A stretch of DNA of 64,000 bases from Salticus scenicus (GCA_963930645.1 OZ005648.1:102244667-102308666); one strand, 5' to 3'. Shown: positions 1-11,884, counted from the first letter of the stretch. Numbers and translations: made by a program. The notes: generated by a model not told the origin, from the sequence alone.

Positions 1-1369
1 AAGCCGGGTGATTTCCTATAGTTGGTCGTACAGGGCAGTTCCTCTTCACATGACCATCCCCTCCACAGCCCCAGCATTTATCTTCCGGTCCTTTATTTCC
101 TTATTATTCTCCAGGCTGCGCAATCTCTTTAAGATCTCTTCGATACTTCTCTTCATTTCATTTTCACCAGCAGGCGTATCGTTTAATGAGACTGCTCGTA
201 TGGTATGGCGGTCTTTACGGGCGGCTTGTTGGGCTGCCTCTATCCTAAGTGCATAGCCTAAAGCTCATTCTACGTCTCTGATGTTGGAGAGTCTCAGCGC
301 TTTCTGAATTTCTGGGTCACGAACAGCATCGATGAAGTACTGAAGAGCTAAGTCGTTTCGCGTGTCAGCATGACAGTCTGAGAATGCTAGGTGTGACAGT
401 CTCTGAATGTCCGCTGCCAGCTCTTGCAAACTTTCGCCCGTTTTCTGGTAACGAGATTTTAGCTGAAGGCGACTATAGTCCTTAGAACACTTCTCTCCGA
501 ACCGTAGCACCAGTGCTCTAGTCAGGGCCTCGAAGTCGTTCCTTTCTTCTTTAGAAACATTTCTCAGGATCTCGGCTGCATCTCCCCGTAATGCTGCTGC
601 TAAGTGGACTGACTTGGAGGAATACATGACAGGAGGAACTGCCATCGTAGGTAGATAGCTTAATAAATTCCTGATTCTGGATTCTTCTCTCTTTCTTTTC
701 AGTTTCCTGAGGCATGGATTCTAACTTTTCGTCCACTTTTCTCTCCAGATCTTCTTCTATTCTCTTCAGTTTACCTTCTATCTCTGAAAACCTTCCTTTC
801 AGTTCCTGATCAAAATTTTCTTTAACTTTCTCCTCGAAACTCCGTTCTATCCTCGTAACACTCTCTTCAACCTTCATAACATTTTCTTCTATCTTCATAG
901 CTTTCTCTTCAAAACTTTATTTTATTTTCAAAACTTTCTCCTCAAAATTTTCTTCTATCTTTATAACTTTCTCTTCAAAATTTTCCTCTATCTTTATAAC
1001 TTTCTCTTCTATTCCATCCATTCTATTTTTCTTCTCTGTTAATTTACCCTCGATTGATTCTTTCACCGTTGGAAGCTCTCTCTTCATCTCATCTTGGTTA
1101 GATTTAATTTCTTCGGTCAAACTGGCTTCCATCTTTTCCTGAACTGCTTTCATTTCCTTCATTTCTTCAGTCAAGCCGTCTTTCAATTCTTTTTGTCCTT
1201 CTTTCATCTCTAGACTCAGGCTATCTTTCATCTCTCTTTGCGATGCTTCCATCTTTTCCTGTCCTGTTTCCATTTTCTCTATCAATCCAGATCTTAACTC
1301 ATTCATCTGAGCAGTGAGACCTTCTAGAAATTTCTTCATTTCTTGCTCCATAGCCCTCGTTATCACCAT
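1..1369 (-). pseudogene. Broken gag of a gypsy-like LTR retrotransposon (5' part, runs off the window)
   Basis: Read leftward from an ATG at 1369, this encodes the same Gag as the intact element at 47.7 kb. The start MVITRAMEQEMKK matches, followed by a charged heptad-rich coiled coil (917-1369 and about 650-898) and the capsid-like segment (about 265-620) with RGDAAEIL and ESLQELAADIQRLSHLAFSD. A CCHC zinc knuckle (CWGCGGDGHVKRNC) lies at 35-76. It is decayed. The reading frame shifts near 900-917. About 20 residues around the start of the capsid segment are missing near 620-650. A TGA replaces the serine codon after DVE near 262, and another shift precedes the knuckle. The pol part, if any, lies outside the window. 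It is an older relative of the 47-kb element, not a functional gene. Confidence 0.93.
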
Positions 1370-1380
1370 TCACAGACAAA

Positions 1381-1397
1381 CCCCACTCCTGACACCA
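1381..1397 (-). other. Primer-binding site, tRNA-Leu type
   Basis: On the minus strand this reads TGGTGTCAGGAGTGGGG, four bases inside the LTR end. It closely resembles the complement of the 3' end of a leucine tRNA and the corresponding site of the 47-kb element (TGGTGTCAGAAGCGGGG). Confidence 0.8.
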
Positions 1398-1401
1398 GGA
1401 A

Positions 1402-2015
1402 TGTTGCGTACTTGGGGGTTCGTGAGTTGTCCGAGAATGAAAGGCCAAACGTACAAAAATTCAGCAATTTATTCACAGAAAGTTCCAGAAAAATACAGGT
1501 CTATAAACCAAGTATCAGCTTCAATTCGACCAGTAAACAAAGCTTAAACAACAGCTGTCAATAGCAAATCCACAGTACAAACTGTATAGCAATAACACTT
1601 AAAGCAAGTCTCTTTCGAAGAGGCTCAATGCAAGCTGACCGACTCTGATCACAGACTAAACTGAACTGACTGCCTTGGCGAGAAAGCGCTTCCTTATATG
1701 CTGTTCCATGGAACACAGATTTTTCGAGAAAACTCTAGAAAGTGGTCAACCAATCAACTTACAGCTTCCATATTTGGTATATCCCATATAAGGATTTTCT
1801 CGCCAAGGTCGCCAAAAAAAATCGCTAAGGTGGGAAAAAGTCGCCAAATCCATTACCTGCATTACTGGGGCTTTTTAAGCGTTTTTAAGGGAAAATAAGG
1901 CTATTTCAACGCTAAAACGACTAGAAATGCACAAAATTAGCACTTTATCAACTTACTAAACCTCTTTGAAAGAATTTATACAGAAATAAACACAATTATT
2001 TATAATTTTGTTACA
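1402..2015 (-). repeat. 5' LTR of the minus-strand gypsy-like element
   Basis: About 614 bp, homologous along its whole length to the 591-bp LTRs at 47,093 and 50,844 in reverse orientation. The left edge is TGTTGCGTACTTGG and the right edge is CACAATTATTTATAATTTTG followed by TTACA. Many substitutions and small indels show it is much older than the 47-kb copy. Compared with the younger LTR it lacks 12 bp that would complete the palindrome TTTGGCGCCAAA. The matching LTR and the target duplication lie outside the window. Confidence 0.92.
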
Positions 2016-2027
2016 ATATATATATAT

Positions 2028-2187
2028 CAGGGGTTGAACAATGGCAGAGAACTCATACCACTATTAATGTAACAAAATTTTGTAAAAAAAAAAAAAAAAA
2101 AAAAAATACTTAAATCAACGATTTCATAGCTAGAAAAATTTCTTAAACAAATGTCGGTATGAGTTCTCCGCCAGTCTTCCAACCCTG
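2028..2187. mobile_element. Palindromic MITE, family 2, copy 1
   Basis: Inverted ends CAGGGGTTG and CAACCCTG enclose arms containing GAACTCATACCAC and its complement GGTATGAGTTC, with a poly(A) tract of more than 20 nt in one arm. Homologous to the copies at 5816-5944 and 54,172-54,319. It has no coding capacity. Flanking AT dinucleotides prevent a clean call of the target duplication. Confidence 0.82.
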
Positions 2188-2195
2188 ACATATAA

Positions 2196-2735
2196 AGGGT
2201 TTTCCAATACGGATGATACAATTTTAAATGGTTAGATGGCAACACTGCGTATTATTTTTTTGACATTCCTTGTGTCATTTGTGTTTAGTATGCTATGCCA
2301 TTTAATCATGCAAAGATACACGCTTGAACAACGTTTCGAATTTATTAAATTGTTTTATCAAATTCAGTGTTTATATGTGAATACTGAGAGAAATTTGAGA
2401 AGAATTCATGGACGACATTATTCAGTTAATCGACTCGATCGTTTGTGATTTTTTTCTTTGGGGATATGTTAAGTCACAAATTTATGCTTATAATTCAATA
2501 ACAATTGAGCAATTAAAAACCAACATTGAACGTGTTATTCGTGAAATAACACCAAATTTATGTGAAAGAGTGTTGGAAAGTTGGGTACAGAGAAAAGTCA
2601 TGGTGCTCACATGAACGATATTACTTTCATACTTAATGACATAATATAAGCTTTTAAAAAAAAAAAAAATGTGTCTCACTGAATAATATGTGTTTCTTTT
2701 TTATTTTTAAATTGAATCGTTCTTTATGGAAAACC
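2196..2735 (+). mobile_element. Internally deleted Tc1/mariner-type transposon
   Basis: A 540-bp element with imperfect ~28-bp terminal inverted repeats: GGGTTTTCCAATACGG on the left and TTTATGGAAAACCA on the right. It is flanked by TATA on the left and TATATA on the right, consistent with TA target duplication. Inside are only the two ends of a transposase gene. It is a non-autonomous deletion derivative abutting the family 2 MITE to its left. Confidence 0.82.
2236..2614 (+). pseudogene. Remnant of mariner-like transposase, catalytic core deleted
   Basis: The first part, from the methionine codon at 2308, reads MQRYTLEQRFEFIKLFYQ then NTERNLRRIHGRH. This resembles the N-terminal helix-turn-helix region of a large group of arthropod mariner-like transposases. 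After about 2440 the homology jumps, in another frame, to the C-terminal end: CDFFLWGYVKSQIYAYNS then TIEQLKTNIERVI and LCERVLESWVQR. The central catalytic part with the first two aspartates is absent, so it cannot be active. Family assignment is by motif memory. Confidence 0.82.
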
Positions 2736-2739
2736 ATAT

Positions 2740-2989
2740 ATATATATATATATATATAGTGTAACCACGTTTCCTAAAACTAGCAGTGATGAACAAGCCA
2801 AAAACTTGAAGGGGTGCCAAATTAATCGACAGCTTGGGATTTGGAAAACAAGCAGCCATTCGGTGCTCCCTCTTATCGCTTATTTTCGCTGAATCAGATG
2901 ACTATTTTCCCTATTTCAACACTGGACTCGTCGAGTCCGCGATTGCGCAGAAGCTTCCATGGTTTCAAGAAATGTGGTCGAAGAATATA
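2740..2989. other. Unassigned, less AT-rich segment
   Basis: After a (TA)n run, this stretch is clearly richer in G+C than its surroundings. It contains a perfect inverted repeat GGACTCG-T-CGAGTCC near 2926-2940. No frame of note and no family I recognise. It could be a fragment of another mobile element. Confidence 0.4.
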
Positions 2990-3318
2990 TAATCATCCCC
3001 TCCTAAACTAGATGCCTGTCGCGTGGCTCGGAAGCTTGGTAACAGTTGAAGCGGTAGACAGCGTTAACTGGTACAGATTGCGAGACTTTTTTATTAAACA
3101 GCCACCAAAAATTTTTTTAATTGGGATATGATGTGCACAAAACGCGAATGGAAACGAAGAAACGACGATTATATATATCATATATCACTTCTTAAAATTA
3201 TTGGTGACAGTTGAATAAAAAGGCGCGCAATCTGTACCACGTGGCGTTGTCTACCGCTTCAATTGTTGCCAAGTTTATGAGATACGCCACAGGCATCTAG
3301 TTAAGGAGGCTATGATAT
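2990..3318. mobile_element. Long-armed foldback MITE, family 3, copy 1
   Basis: Two arms of about 130-150 bp face each other. The left runs from CTAGATGCCTGTCGCGTGGC through GCGGTAGACAGCG and ACAGCCACCA. The right carries the complements, ending GGCATCTAGTTAAGGAGGC. Homologous to 27,322-27,646, and in its interior to 38,614-38,841. Non-coding. Confidence 0.87.
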
Positions 3319-4122
3319 AATAAGGTAATCATCAAAAGGTCATCTTTTATAGGGTAAAAAAGTAAGATTCTTCAGGTGTTGCTAGTAAAATACTAAAAAA
3401 CAGTATAAGACTTTGCTATTTGTATCTTACATTTCAAAGGGATCTGATGATTGCTTCAATGATATTTAAGTCTTTTTTTTTTTTTTTTTTTTTTTTTTTT
3501 GTATGAGATTTCTTCTTGCTCTCGTATTAATTATTTATTACCTTATAGTTATTTTACTTTACATATGTTTAATACTTCATTTTTTTTTTTTTTTTTGTGC
3601 ATTGAATATAAAAATACGTTTTTCATTTACTCTCTGTTGTGTGTTGCTTTTCAATTGTAAATTATCTTTATCATATTTCTATACAAATTTTCCTATACAA
3701 GAAAAATTTCGAAATTATTACATTGAAAAAGATAGCTAAAGAATTTCTGCTTTTAATGACAACTAAAATCTTTACTAATACTTTAAGAGAATTGTGATTA
3801 ATGCATTACGCATAAAAATTCTATTAACTTCAAAAAGAATACTATCAGTTGCACAATTTTTAAAAGTATTAATGATAAAAATGGACTTGATCATTTCCAT
3901 TTTAATTGGAGTACATCTGGATGACACTTTAATACTCTAGAAAAATGATTGTAGAAGTACTTAAAAGATAAGATTTTCTGAAAACGTTAATGAAAAAAAC
4001 TTTATTTCTTGAAGAGGAGAATCTTCCAATATGATGATAAATCCTGCAGTTTATTTTAGTTCTTTTTAGTTAGATTGAATACTGATAAATTTCCCCTTTC
4101 CTTTCATCAGCATTAGCTTGAC

Positions 4123-4154
<32 letters not shown>

Positions 4155-5547
4155 CCCCAATCTTTGGGTTAATTTGAAGCTCGCAATTATATTAAGGCCG
4201 TCTTGTAATTACTAGCGCATACTTTAGTGTAATAATTATACTTAGATTGTAGTTCCAGATTGAGTCTTTTATAAATACTTTCTAATTTAGCAACAAAGTG
4301 GGATTATACTTTTTTTTTTATTGTTTCGAGAAATTTGTCTTACATTTTCTCTTCATGTAAGAAAAATCATCACGGAAACCGTTTAAAGTATCTTTAAGTA
4401 AAAATTACATTAATCACATCAGCAGCTGAAAACTAATTAATTCAAAAGCCCTGTTATTAAAAGACTGTTGTTCTGAGTTTGAGGGTAAATTAATTAGTGT
4501 TTGGGCATTAAATCTAAAAATTAATTTTTAAGGTTATTTCTTTTATCAGTGCGGAACAGGAAGGGTTTTTCGTAAAAATCCTTGTGAAAATGCGTTTGGT
4601 TTTTAAAAATGGTGATTATAAAAGTATTTAAAATGCCATGGTTAGCCATGTGTCTGAGTTGAAGTGAAGGAAAAATAGATTGGGATAAAAAGAGTCTTTC
4701 TGTTTGCCAGCCATATATTAATGATGTGATTAACGCATTCCACATGAATTTTAATAAGCTTCTGGTTTGAAAAATAAGAAACAAAAAGAATTTGTAAAGC
4801 TTGTAAGCTAGATAATTTAACATAAAGCAGATATTTTTTTATAAAATGAACATTTTATTATTAAGTTCACATTGAAATGTTAAATAGTACATGTCTCTCA
4901 TTTATTTATTTATTCATAATATTTAATAGAAAAATTTTAATGAAACTATATAAAATAACTGTAAAATCAGGAAATATCAATTTTCGTCATATATATTATA
5001 TATATGTATATATATATATATATTAATAAGTATATTTTATTTATCTAGAAGAATGCTCCTCCATTATGATCTTCATGACCTCATTTTATTTCTACTTTTC
5101 ATAAAAGACATTTTAGAAAAAAGCATTTTCAGCAAGTATTTCGCATGTGAAATGCACTTGTGGTCATTTTCATTCTGATAAAGGAATTCTTTTATAAGAG
5201 AACCATTAATAGTTTTTCCAGTAGCAACTAAATGGACGCTGAAAGATTAATATTTTTCAGTATTGCTCATATTTTCGGAATGTATTTAGATTTTTTTTTT
5301 CTTTTTAAATATTACTAAACGCAAGAATTGTACTCATACAAAGCATTTTTGTTTTATTTTTATAAATGTTTCTTTTTAATACATGGTTGAACAATTTATT
5401 ATTTTTTAACATACGTTTGTGAAACCGGTTAAATTTAAATTATGTTTTAAAGTTTAAAATCCATGTTATTCAATCAAATTTTGTTTTATATTTTTTAATT
5501 GTAAAAAATCTCTTTATTTTTAGCATAGTTTTCTAATCTTAAATACA
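3319..5547. other. AT-rich spacer without recognisable gene
   Basis: Only short low-complexity frames are present. Poly(T) runs at about 3473-3500, poly(A) at 4123-4149 and a (TA)n block at 4988-5023 are the visible structure. Confidence 0.7.
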
Positions 5548-6135
5548 CAGAGTGATTCGAATCCAAACGTACAAACTTTTAAGGTAGGTAGAGCACATCA
5601 TAAAAATTTAAAATCGCATAGGAACTCATAGCAGCAAATGCCACTTTAACCCTTTAAGAACTGAATATTTTTGAATATTTAAAAAAAATAAAACTCACAA
5701 AGGGGCGTGGCTTTTGTAAATCGCATTTTTAACTAAACATTATATTGTATGTAAAATTGATATATTAGCTATTTTTATTTGAATATGAACATCTAAAAAT
5801 ATTTACAGGGATGGAACACGGGCGCAGAATTCATACCACTATCGATGTAAGAAAATTTTCTACTTCTTAAATCAACGATATTTTAAGTAGAGAAATTTCT
5901 TAAATGGATTCCGGTATGAGTTCTGCGCCCGTGTTCCATCCCTGTATTTTGTAAAAATGCAATATACAAAAGCTACGCCCATATGTGTGTTTCACTGTTA
6001 AAAATTAACCAAAAACATTCACTTCTTAAAGGGTTAAAATGACATTTGCAGTCATGCGGTCCTATGCAATTTTTAATTCTTAAGATGTGGCCTGCCTCCC
6101 TTAAAAGTTTGTACATTGTGTTTTGAATCACACTG
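5548..6135. mobile_element. Large foldback element interrupted by a second MITE
   Basis: The left arm starts CAGAGTGATTCGAATCCAAA and passes through GTACAAACTTTTAAGG and TTAACCCTTTAAGAACTGAA. The right arm returns through TTCTTAAAGGGTTAA and CCTTAAAAGTTTGTAC to GAATCACACTG, followed by TA. Each arm is over 150 bp. The core is split by a 129-bp family 2 MITE at 5816-5944. The arms also hold AGGGGCGTGGCTTTTG and its near complement. No open frame. Confidence 0.82.
5816..5944. mobile_element. Palindromic MITE, family 2, copy 2 (nested)
   Basis: The best preserved copy: a near-perfect 33-bp terminal inverted repeat starting CAGGGATGGAACACGGGCGC, with TA on both sides (5814-5815 and 5945-5946). 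It sits inside the loop of the 5548-6135 foldback and so inserted after it. TA duplication with CAGGG ends suggests mobilisation by a Tc1/mariner-class transposase (inference). Confidence 0.9.
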
Positions 6136-6141
6136 TATACT

Positions 6142-6335
6142 CATAGTTCCTAACAATTTAATTTATTCTGGAACACTTTTAGTCCCACTTTTTTTTTTCA
6201 TCACTTTATTTACAGAATAAATTTCTATAAATATATAACTACAATAAAATAAGAAGAAATTATTCTAAAATTAAAAGTGGTATGAATTAAAGGCGCGGCT
6301 GTAAATGCTCCGGAGTAAATTACAATGCTACTATG
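6142..6335. mobile_element. Family 1 MITE, copy 1 (diverged)
   Basis: The left end CATAGTTCC then TAATTTATTCTGGAACACTT and AGTCCC is answered on the right by GGCGCGGCT, CTCCGGAGTAAATTAC and CTATG. This is the pattern of the commonest MITE of the window, but both arms are eroded. Confidence 0.65.
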
Positions 6336-6336
6336 A

Positions 6337-6541
6337 TACAGAGTTCCAACTTTTGTAATTTATACACGAACATTTTAGGCCCCGCCTCTTTTTCATACCG
6401 AAATTTTGAAAAAATGATTTTCTTCTTATTTAATCGTTGTCACATATTAAAGAGGAATAATCTACAAAATTTCTGGTGCGAAAAGAAGGCGGAGCTAAAA
6501 AAATGCCCGTGAATAAATTATAAAAGTTGGGATCTCTGCTC
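6337..6541. mobile_element. Family 1 MITE, copy 2
   Basis: Arms ACAGAGTTCCAACTTTTGTA...GGCCCCGCCTCTTTTTC and the reverse AAGAAGGCGGAGCTAAAAA...TAAAAGTTGGGATCTCTG face each other across an A/T-rich core. It directly adjoins copy 1 and most resembles the copy at 18,237. Confidence 0.82.
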
Positions 6542-6892
6542 TGATATACTGTATGTTATTTTTAAACATACTGGAAAAGATACTAATGATCAAAATTAAA
6601 ATACACATACGCAAAATAATACCTTGGCGTTCAATATGTTCAAGCAAAATGTATCAAAATAAGGGTCCTTAAAAAATGTGTGAACATAAAATAATAATAA
6701 TAATAATAATTGTAATAGTAATAATATTTAAATAGCTATCCTTAAAAAAAATTTAAAGTTTAAAGATAAAAGTACAATACTAATAATTAACGATATGATA
6801 ATATACATCAAGAGTTTTGTGAGTTAAAAAAATAATAATTTATTCTAATCTTTAATAAAATAAGTTTTATATGTGTTTTCCTATTTACGAAC

Positions 6893-7550
6893 AAATAAAC
6901 ATTTGGTAAGATGTGATATAAGTTTATCATAATAAGTATCTTTTCACATGTTACTCAAATAAATGGAGAGACAATCTAGAAGAGAGAAAATCTAGCAAAC
7001 AATTTTACTTTAAACTTTAACCCCTTAACGCTCGTTGTCCTCGCTGCGAGGACGCAAAATTTAAGATCCAGCTGCAAAAATTCATCCCGGAAATTTTTTT
7101 AGCAAAAATTTATGTTTATAACATATCAGAAAAGGCCTGTTTTTTAACCTAAAAATTCAAAATTTATTTTAGTTTAATTTAGTTCATGATTTCCGGTGGC
7201 AGTATAATTTAAATGATCCGAATTGTCGAATTGGTTAAAGATAACAAATGCATCTTTATACCATTTTCAACAGACATATTCGTTTTTTTTTTTTTTTTTT
7301 TTGCGGAAGGATATTTCATGATGAAAACTAGTATAACTGTCTGCCTCTGGACAATACCGAGTTATACGCCCAATGTTTCGAAAGACTCTGTCATTATAAA
7401 CGATAATCAAATAGATTGAATTTAATAATAATTAAAAAAAAATGTTTTGATGTTATCACAATCCACTAAATTTAAAGTAAACCTAGAGAATAGTATTAGT
7501 AATTAAAGTAATTATTCTTCAACAGTTGGATACATTCAACAGTAATCCTG
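6893..7550. repeat. Tandem duplication C, unit 1
   Basis: Homologous to 7607-8150 in the same orientation: CTTTTCACATGTTA, a shared block around ATTTCAT.ATG.AAACT.GTAT, AAAGACTCTG, GTAAACCTAGA and GTAATTATTCTTCAACA occur in the same order. Similarity is interrupted only where each unit has taken up its own MITE. No reading frame is conserved between the units. Confidence 0.78.
7021..7234. mobile_element. piggyBac-type MITE, family 4, copy 1
   Basis: Starts CCCCTTAACGCTCGTTG after TTAA (7017-7020) and ends before TTAA (7235-7238). The left end holds an internal hairpin GTCCTCGCTGCGAGGAC. The interior GCTGCAAAAATTCATCCCGG and GATTTCCGGTGGCAG matches 45,324-45,546 and the split copy at 18,219-18,602. 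The right terminus is worn. The duplicated unit at 7607-8150 lacks it at the equivalent site. Confidence 0.8.
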
Positions 7551-7606
7551 CTTAAAACGATGTACTAAAAATAAAAAATAAAATAAAAATAAAATAAAAA
7601 TAAATC

Positions 7607-8150
7607 AGTTGGTATCGCTTTTCACATGTTAATTAAATATATGGAAAGTTTCTTAAACTCTAGAGACAATTTCACTTCAAACTTTTAAAACAACACATGT
7701 ATTTTAATGTCATTTTCAACAAACTTACTTTGATATTTGTGGAAAGAGATTTCATCATGGAAACTGGTATATCTGTCAGTTTCTAGACAATACTCAGTGC
7801 TACATATGCTCAGTGTTTCAAAAGACTCTGGTCGTATAAACGGTAACGTAGATGGCAACTTGTACGGTTTTTTAACATCAAAATTTCTTTGTAAAAAACA
7901 ATCATTACGATTAATCAACGATAACTGCTAAAAAGATTATTAACAATTTCTATTAAAAAAAAAAAAAAAAAAAAAAAAAATAGCTTAAAAATGTACAAGT
8001 TGGCAGCTATGCAATAATTTTGCGTTTAACAACAATACTTTTGATATTATCAGAATACTCCAAATGCAAGGTAAACCTAGAAAATAATGTTAAAATATAG
8101 TAATTATTCTTCAACACTTGGAAATATACAACAAAAATTTGGCTTGAATT
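7607..8150. repeat. Tandem duplication C, unit 2
   Basis: Second unit of the duplication described at 6893. It lacks the TTAA-flanked MITE of unit 1 but carries a different MITE at 7847-8012, which unit 1 lacks. Confidence 0.78.
7847..8012. mobile_element. Family 5 MITE, copy 1
   Basis: Inverted ends GTAGATGGCAACTTGTACGG and, on the other side, GTACAAGTTGGCAGCTATGC, with a poly(A) tract inside. Same ends as 35,826-35,990 (CATAGCTGCCAATTTGTACG). Confidence 0.75.
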
Positions 8151-8377
8151 AACAGACTGACTAAATAAATAATTTTGAACTCAAATTTTCTCTTATTATT
8201 TGTTTATTTATTTATTTATTTTAACGCATTGTAACGTCTACCTTCACCCATTACCACCACCCCCCCTCATTTTTAAAAAAAGATTTTACGAAAGCCATTT
8301 ATATGCACATATAGATTATGTTTTTTCCATTTCACGTTTCGGCCATTATTAATTGAAAAATAAATAAATAAGATACA

Positions 8378-8414
<37 letters not shown>

Positions 8415-9657
8415 GTAGGAAATAAGAATTGATAAAACATTCAATTAAAATTGTAAACTACTTGCCAGAAAATATTAAACACAGTTATTTGATATCACAA
8501 TACGTTGTATTTGTAAGCACTATATCATTGTTTGAAGTGCTCAAAGCCTCATTTTATTTTGAAGAAGCTTAACTTATCGTTATCGCAAACACAGATGGAA
8601 AGAAAACAACAAAGCACACATTTTAACAAAATAAGTTCGAAAGCCTTCTGATCTAAAAGTATTAACCCTATCTAGGAAGTTATTGCAAAGATAATCCCTT
8701 TCTCAAACAAGAATATTATGTTTCTTTTGTCATTTGTCAACAAGTGGACAAAAGAAGCTGCTTCTGTTTCCCAAACACTGGACTGATATGGACAAACCCA
8801 ATAAAGACGGAATACGAGATAAAAGATTAAAGGGCTAGTAAGAACTATAAGATAAAAAAAAAAGTTATTAGTTCATGAGAAAAGTCTGCAATTTTGTATA
8901 ATGGGTATTCTTTCTTTTCACATAAAACATTAAATTCTTTCTTTTGAAAACTATTTATGTTTCTTAAACCACTTTAACACATTAATGGCGACTATTAAGA
9001 AAGATTATTTTACTTTACTTTTATTTATTAGGGTTAAAATTAAGTATTTGTGTCTAACGTTATCAATTTCATTATTCTTTACATAAAACGTAATTTTCGG
9101 TGTATAAACCGCAGGAGATAAGACAGTACTTCACCAGAAATTTTAATTTACAATTAAAGTTACATTTGTACGAGCTGTTTCTTCGAAAACATATTGATTT
9201 TTCTGTTAAATAAAATTATTGGTGGAGAAATGACACATCTTACCTGCAGATTACACGTAGAAAAATACATTTAATAAAGATCACATAATTTATTAATTAT
9301 TTATTGCTATTTTTATTATATTGATTTTCATAATATCATTTTTAAAACATCTTTCTGCTTTTATTACATTACAGACTTTTTTGACCCGCGATGACTCGTA
9401 GTGGTATTTTAAAACCGTAGGGATATTTATTCCTCTTCTATACAGTCTCTAAAAAGTTAACAAAATCCCCATTGTTCTGTAGTTTATTTTTTTGCTCATT
9501 TTATGATCATATTTTGATATTGCCAGTCAAAAGTCATTAATATTTTTGACTCAGTTCGTAAAAGAAAGGGGATTAAGCAAAGTGAAAACCTTTTTTTTAC
9601 CCATTTTTAACTTTTATTTAGTAAACTAACTTATTCACAGTATAAAATAAACAATAA

Positions 9658-9696
<39 letters not shown>

Positions 9697-9989
9697 GAAT
9701 TATTTTTTATTTTTTTATTTATTCATTTATTTTAATTTTTCCAAATTTTTAAAGTGAGTAATCTAAAGTAAGTACACGATATACCACATTCTTAGTACAC
9801 TGCATTTCTCTAACATGTAATTACAATTAAGTAAGAAAAATATGACTCTTAAAAAAGTGATGTGAAGAAAAGGCAAGTACTAACTATTTTTTGGAATAAA
9901 TTAAAATGTTAGCAGCTGTTACAGAGCATCTAGATTACGGAATTCGAGGTACGCGACCTGAAATGTATTTTATAAATTGCATATTTTTC

Positions 9990-10030
<41 letters not shown>

Positions 10031-10752
10031 TTTTATCTAAAAAATATTTATAAATAAATCGAAAATTCTTCTTTTTTGAGTTTTTTCATTCAGAAATACT
10101 TTTGAAACTGGAGAAATGTTTGATCAACTTTCAGAAGTAAAAAAAGAAATAAAATAAAATAAATGCATGCACAAACTTTTTTTTTTTTTTTTTGTGTGTG
10201 TGTGTGTGTGTGCGTGAGTGTATTAACTAGTGTGACATTACTCTATTGATTTAAACTATTATTTTGGTGTAATTTAAAATAGAAAAGTACTTTTATTGCA
10301 GATTATTTAAAAAAAGAAAGAAAAAATTCAAGTTTACATTCTCACTGAGCTCAATTACAATTTCCTTTATTCTCATAATTTTTGCATTAAATAAAACTAA
10401 ACATTCAAATTAAGAATATGAACTGAAAGCTTTTAATTATTTTAATAATATGGAATTTAATTAATAATTAAATTTGAAATATAAAATCGCCAATAAAACT
10501 TTATATTTCTGCAATCAGAATTTTTTTCTATTGAACAGAACTTTTTAATTTTAGTTCATTTTATTCATTACGTCAAAATATATGGTTGAAAAAAAAAAAA
10601 ACTAAGTTGATATCTCAAATACTTTTTGAAATATTATGAGTGCAGTAAGAAAACACCTTTTTTTTTTTTTTTAAATAATCTGAAGTAAAATAATTTTCTA
10701 TTTCAAAGTAAACCAAATAATATTTTTAATCAATAAAGTAATGTTATACTAG
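8151..10752. other. AT-rich spacer without recognisable gene
   Basis: No supported coding region. Poly(A)/poly(T) tracts occur at about 8399-8414, 9659-9691, 9998-10,028 and 10,179-10,193, a (TA)n run at 8377-8400 and a short (GT)n at 10,194-10,212. Nothing else stands out. Confidence 0.65.
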
Positions 10753-10932
10753 CATAGTTGCTAACATTCTAATTAATATTCCGTAGTGTTGTTAGTCCCG
10801 CCCTTTTTTTCACACCAGTAAATTTGTAGAGTAGGACTCTCCAAATGCAATTAAGATTAAATAACAAGAAAGATATTTGAAAATAATACTGGTAGAAAAA
10901 AATAGCAGGGCTAACAATACTATTTAATTTGC
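10753..10932. mobile_element. Family 1 MITE, copy 3
   Basis: CATAGTTGCTAACATTCTAA, then ATTCCGTAGTGTTGTTAGTC and CCGCCC. The complementary arm AGCAGGGCTAACAATACTA is worn at its outer end. Closest to the copies at 12,804 and 63,368. Confidence 0.8.
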
Positions 10933-11735
10933 TTCAAAGAGGTGAAATTATATACCAGTTTGGTTGATTAAACATATAAGTTGACAGAATTGATTGACAA
11001 GTTTGACAGGTTGACAGTTTGGTTAAATATATAAGATAAAAACATATGCGATGTGTTCTAGGCGTATGAATGCGACTGTTGAGAAAACTAAGCAGCGTCA
11101 ACTTATTTAAGTTTGACTAAATTTCAATGGATCTATTTTTTCGTAATATTTTACAGGGTAGAAACTATGTCGAAAACGTCCTTGATAATCTTCCATTTTT
11201 CATTTCCCTTTTTTTTTTTTTTTCTGATTAGGGAACTAATAAAGTTTTTTTTTTTTTTAAATTGATTAATTCATATGACATTTTATGGAAAAAAAAAAAA
11301 AATCTCAGACATTGCACGCTAACTATACACTTCTTACAAGGTAATTTAATATCTCAATATTTAATTACATCGTATATTTTTTTTTAAGCAATGGTAACGT
11401 AAAAGTGAAAATAGAATGAAGAGAAGTGAAAGATTTTATTTTAAAAATTGTATTTAGATTTAATACAGTACTGATTATATATGAAGTGGTTCGATTACGC
11501 TGTGAAAAGCAATTTCAAAATCTCAGCAAATTGTAGATTACGAATGTTACGGAAATATTTTTAAAACTAACTTAATGCAAGTAACTTTCGAAATAAATGT
11601 ATATATTAATTTTACGATTGTTCTGTGAGATATGTTTTGTCTAATCAGATCTCGCTGAAGTCTCATTACATTGTAATTTTTTAAAGTTACGGAAATTGTT
11701 CGTAACATAATTTAATATTTAATACAAGTAATTTA

Positions 11736-11770
<35 letters not shown>

Positions 11771-11884
11771 ATTATGTTAAATTTTATTGTATACATATAT
11801 ATATATATTGTGTTAGTTTATCATTTCGTTTGTGTTGCAAGTTATTAATTTTCGAACTTTGGTTTCTTTAAATATGAGTATTTC

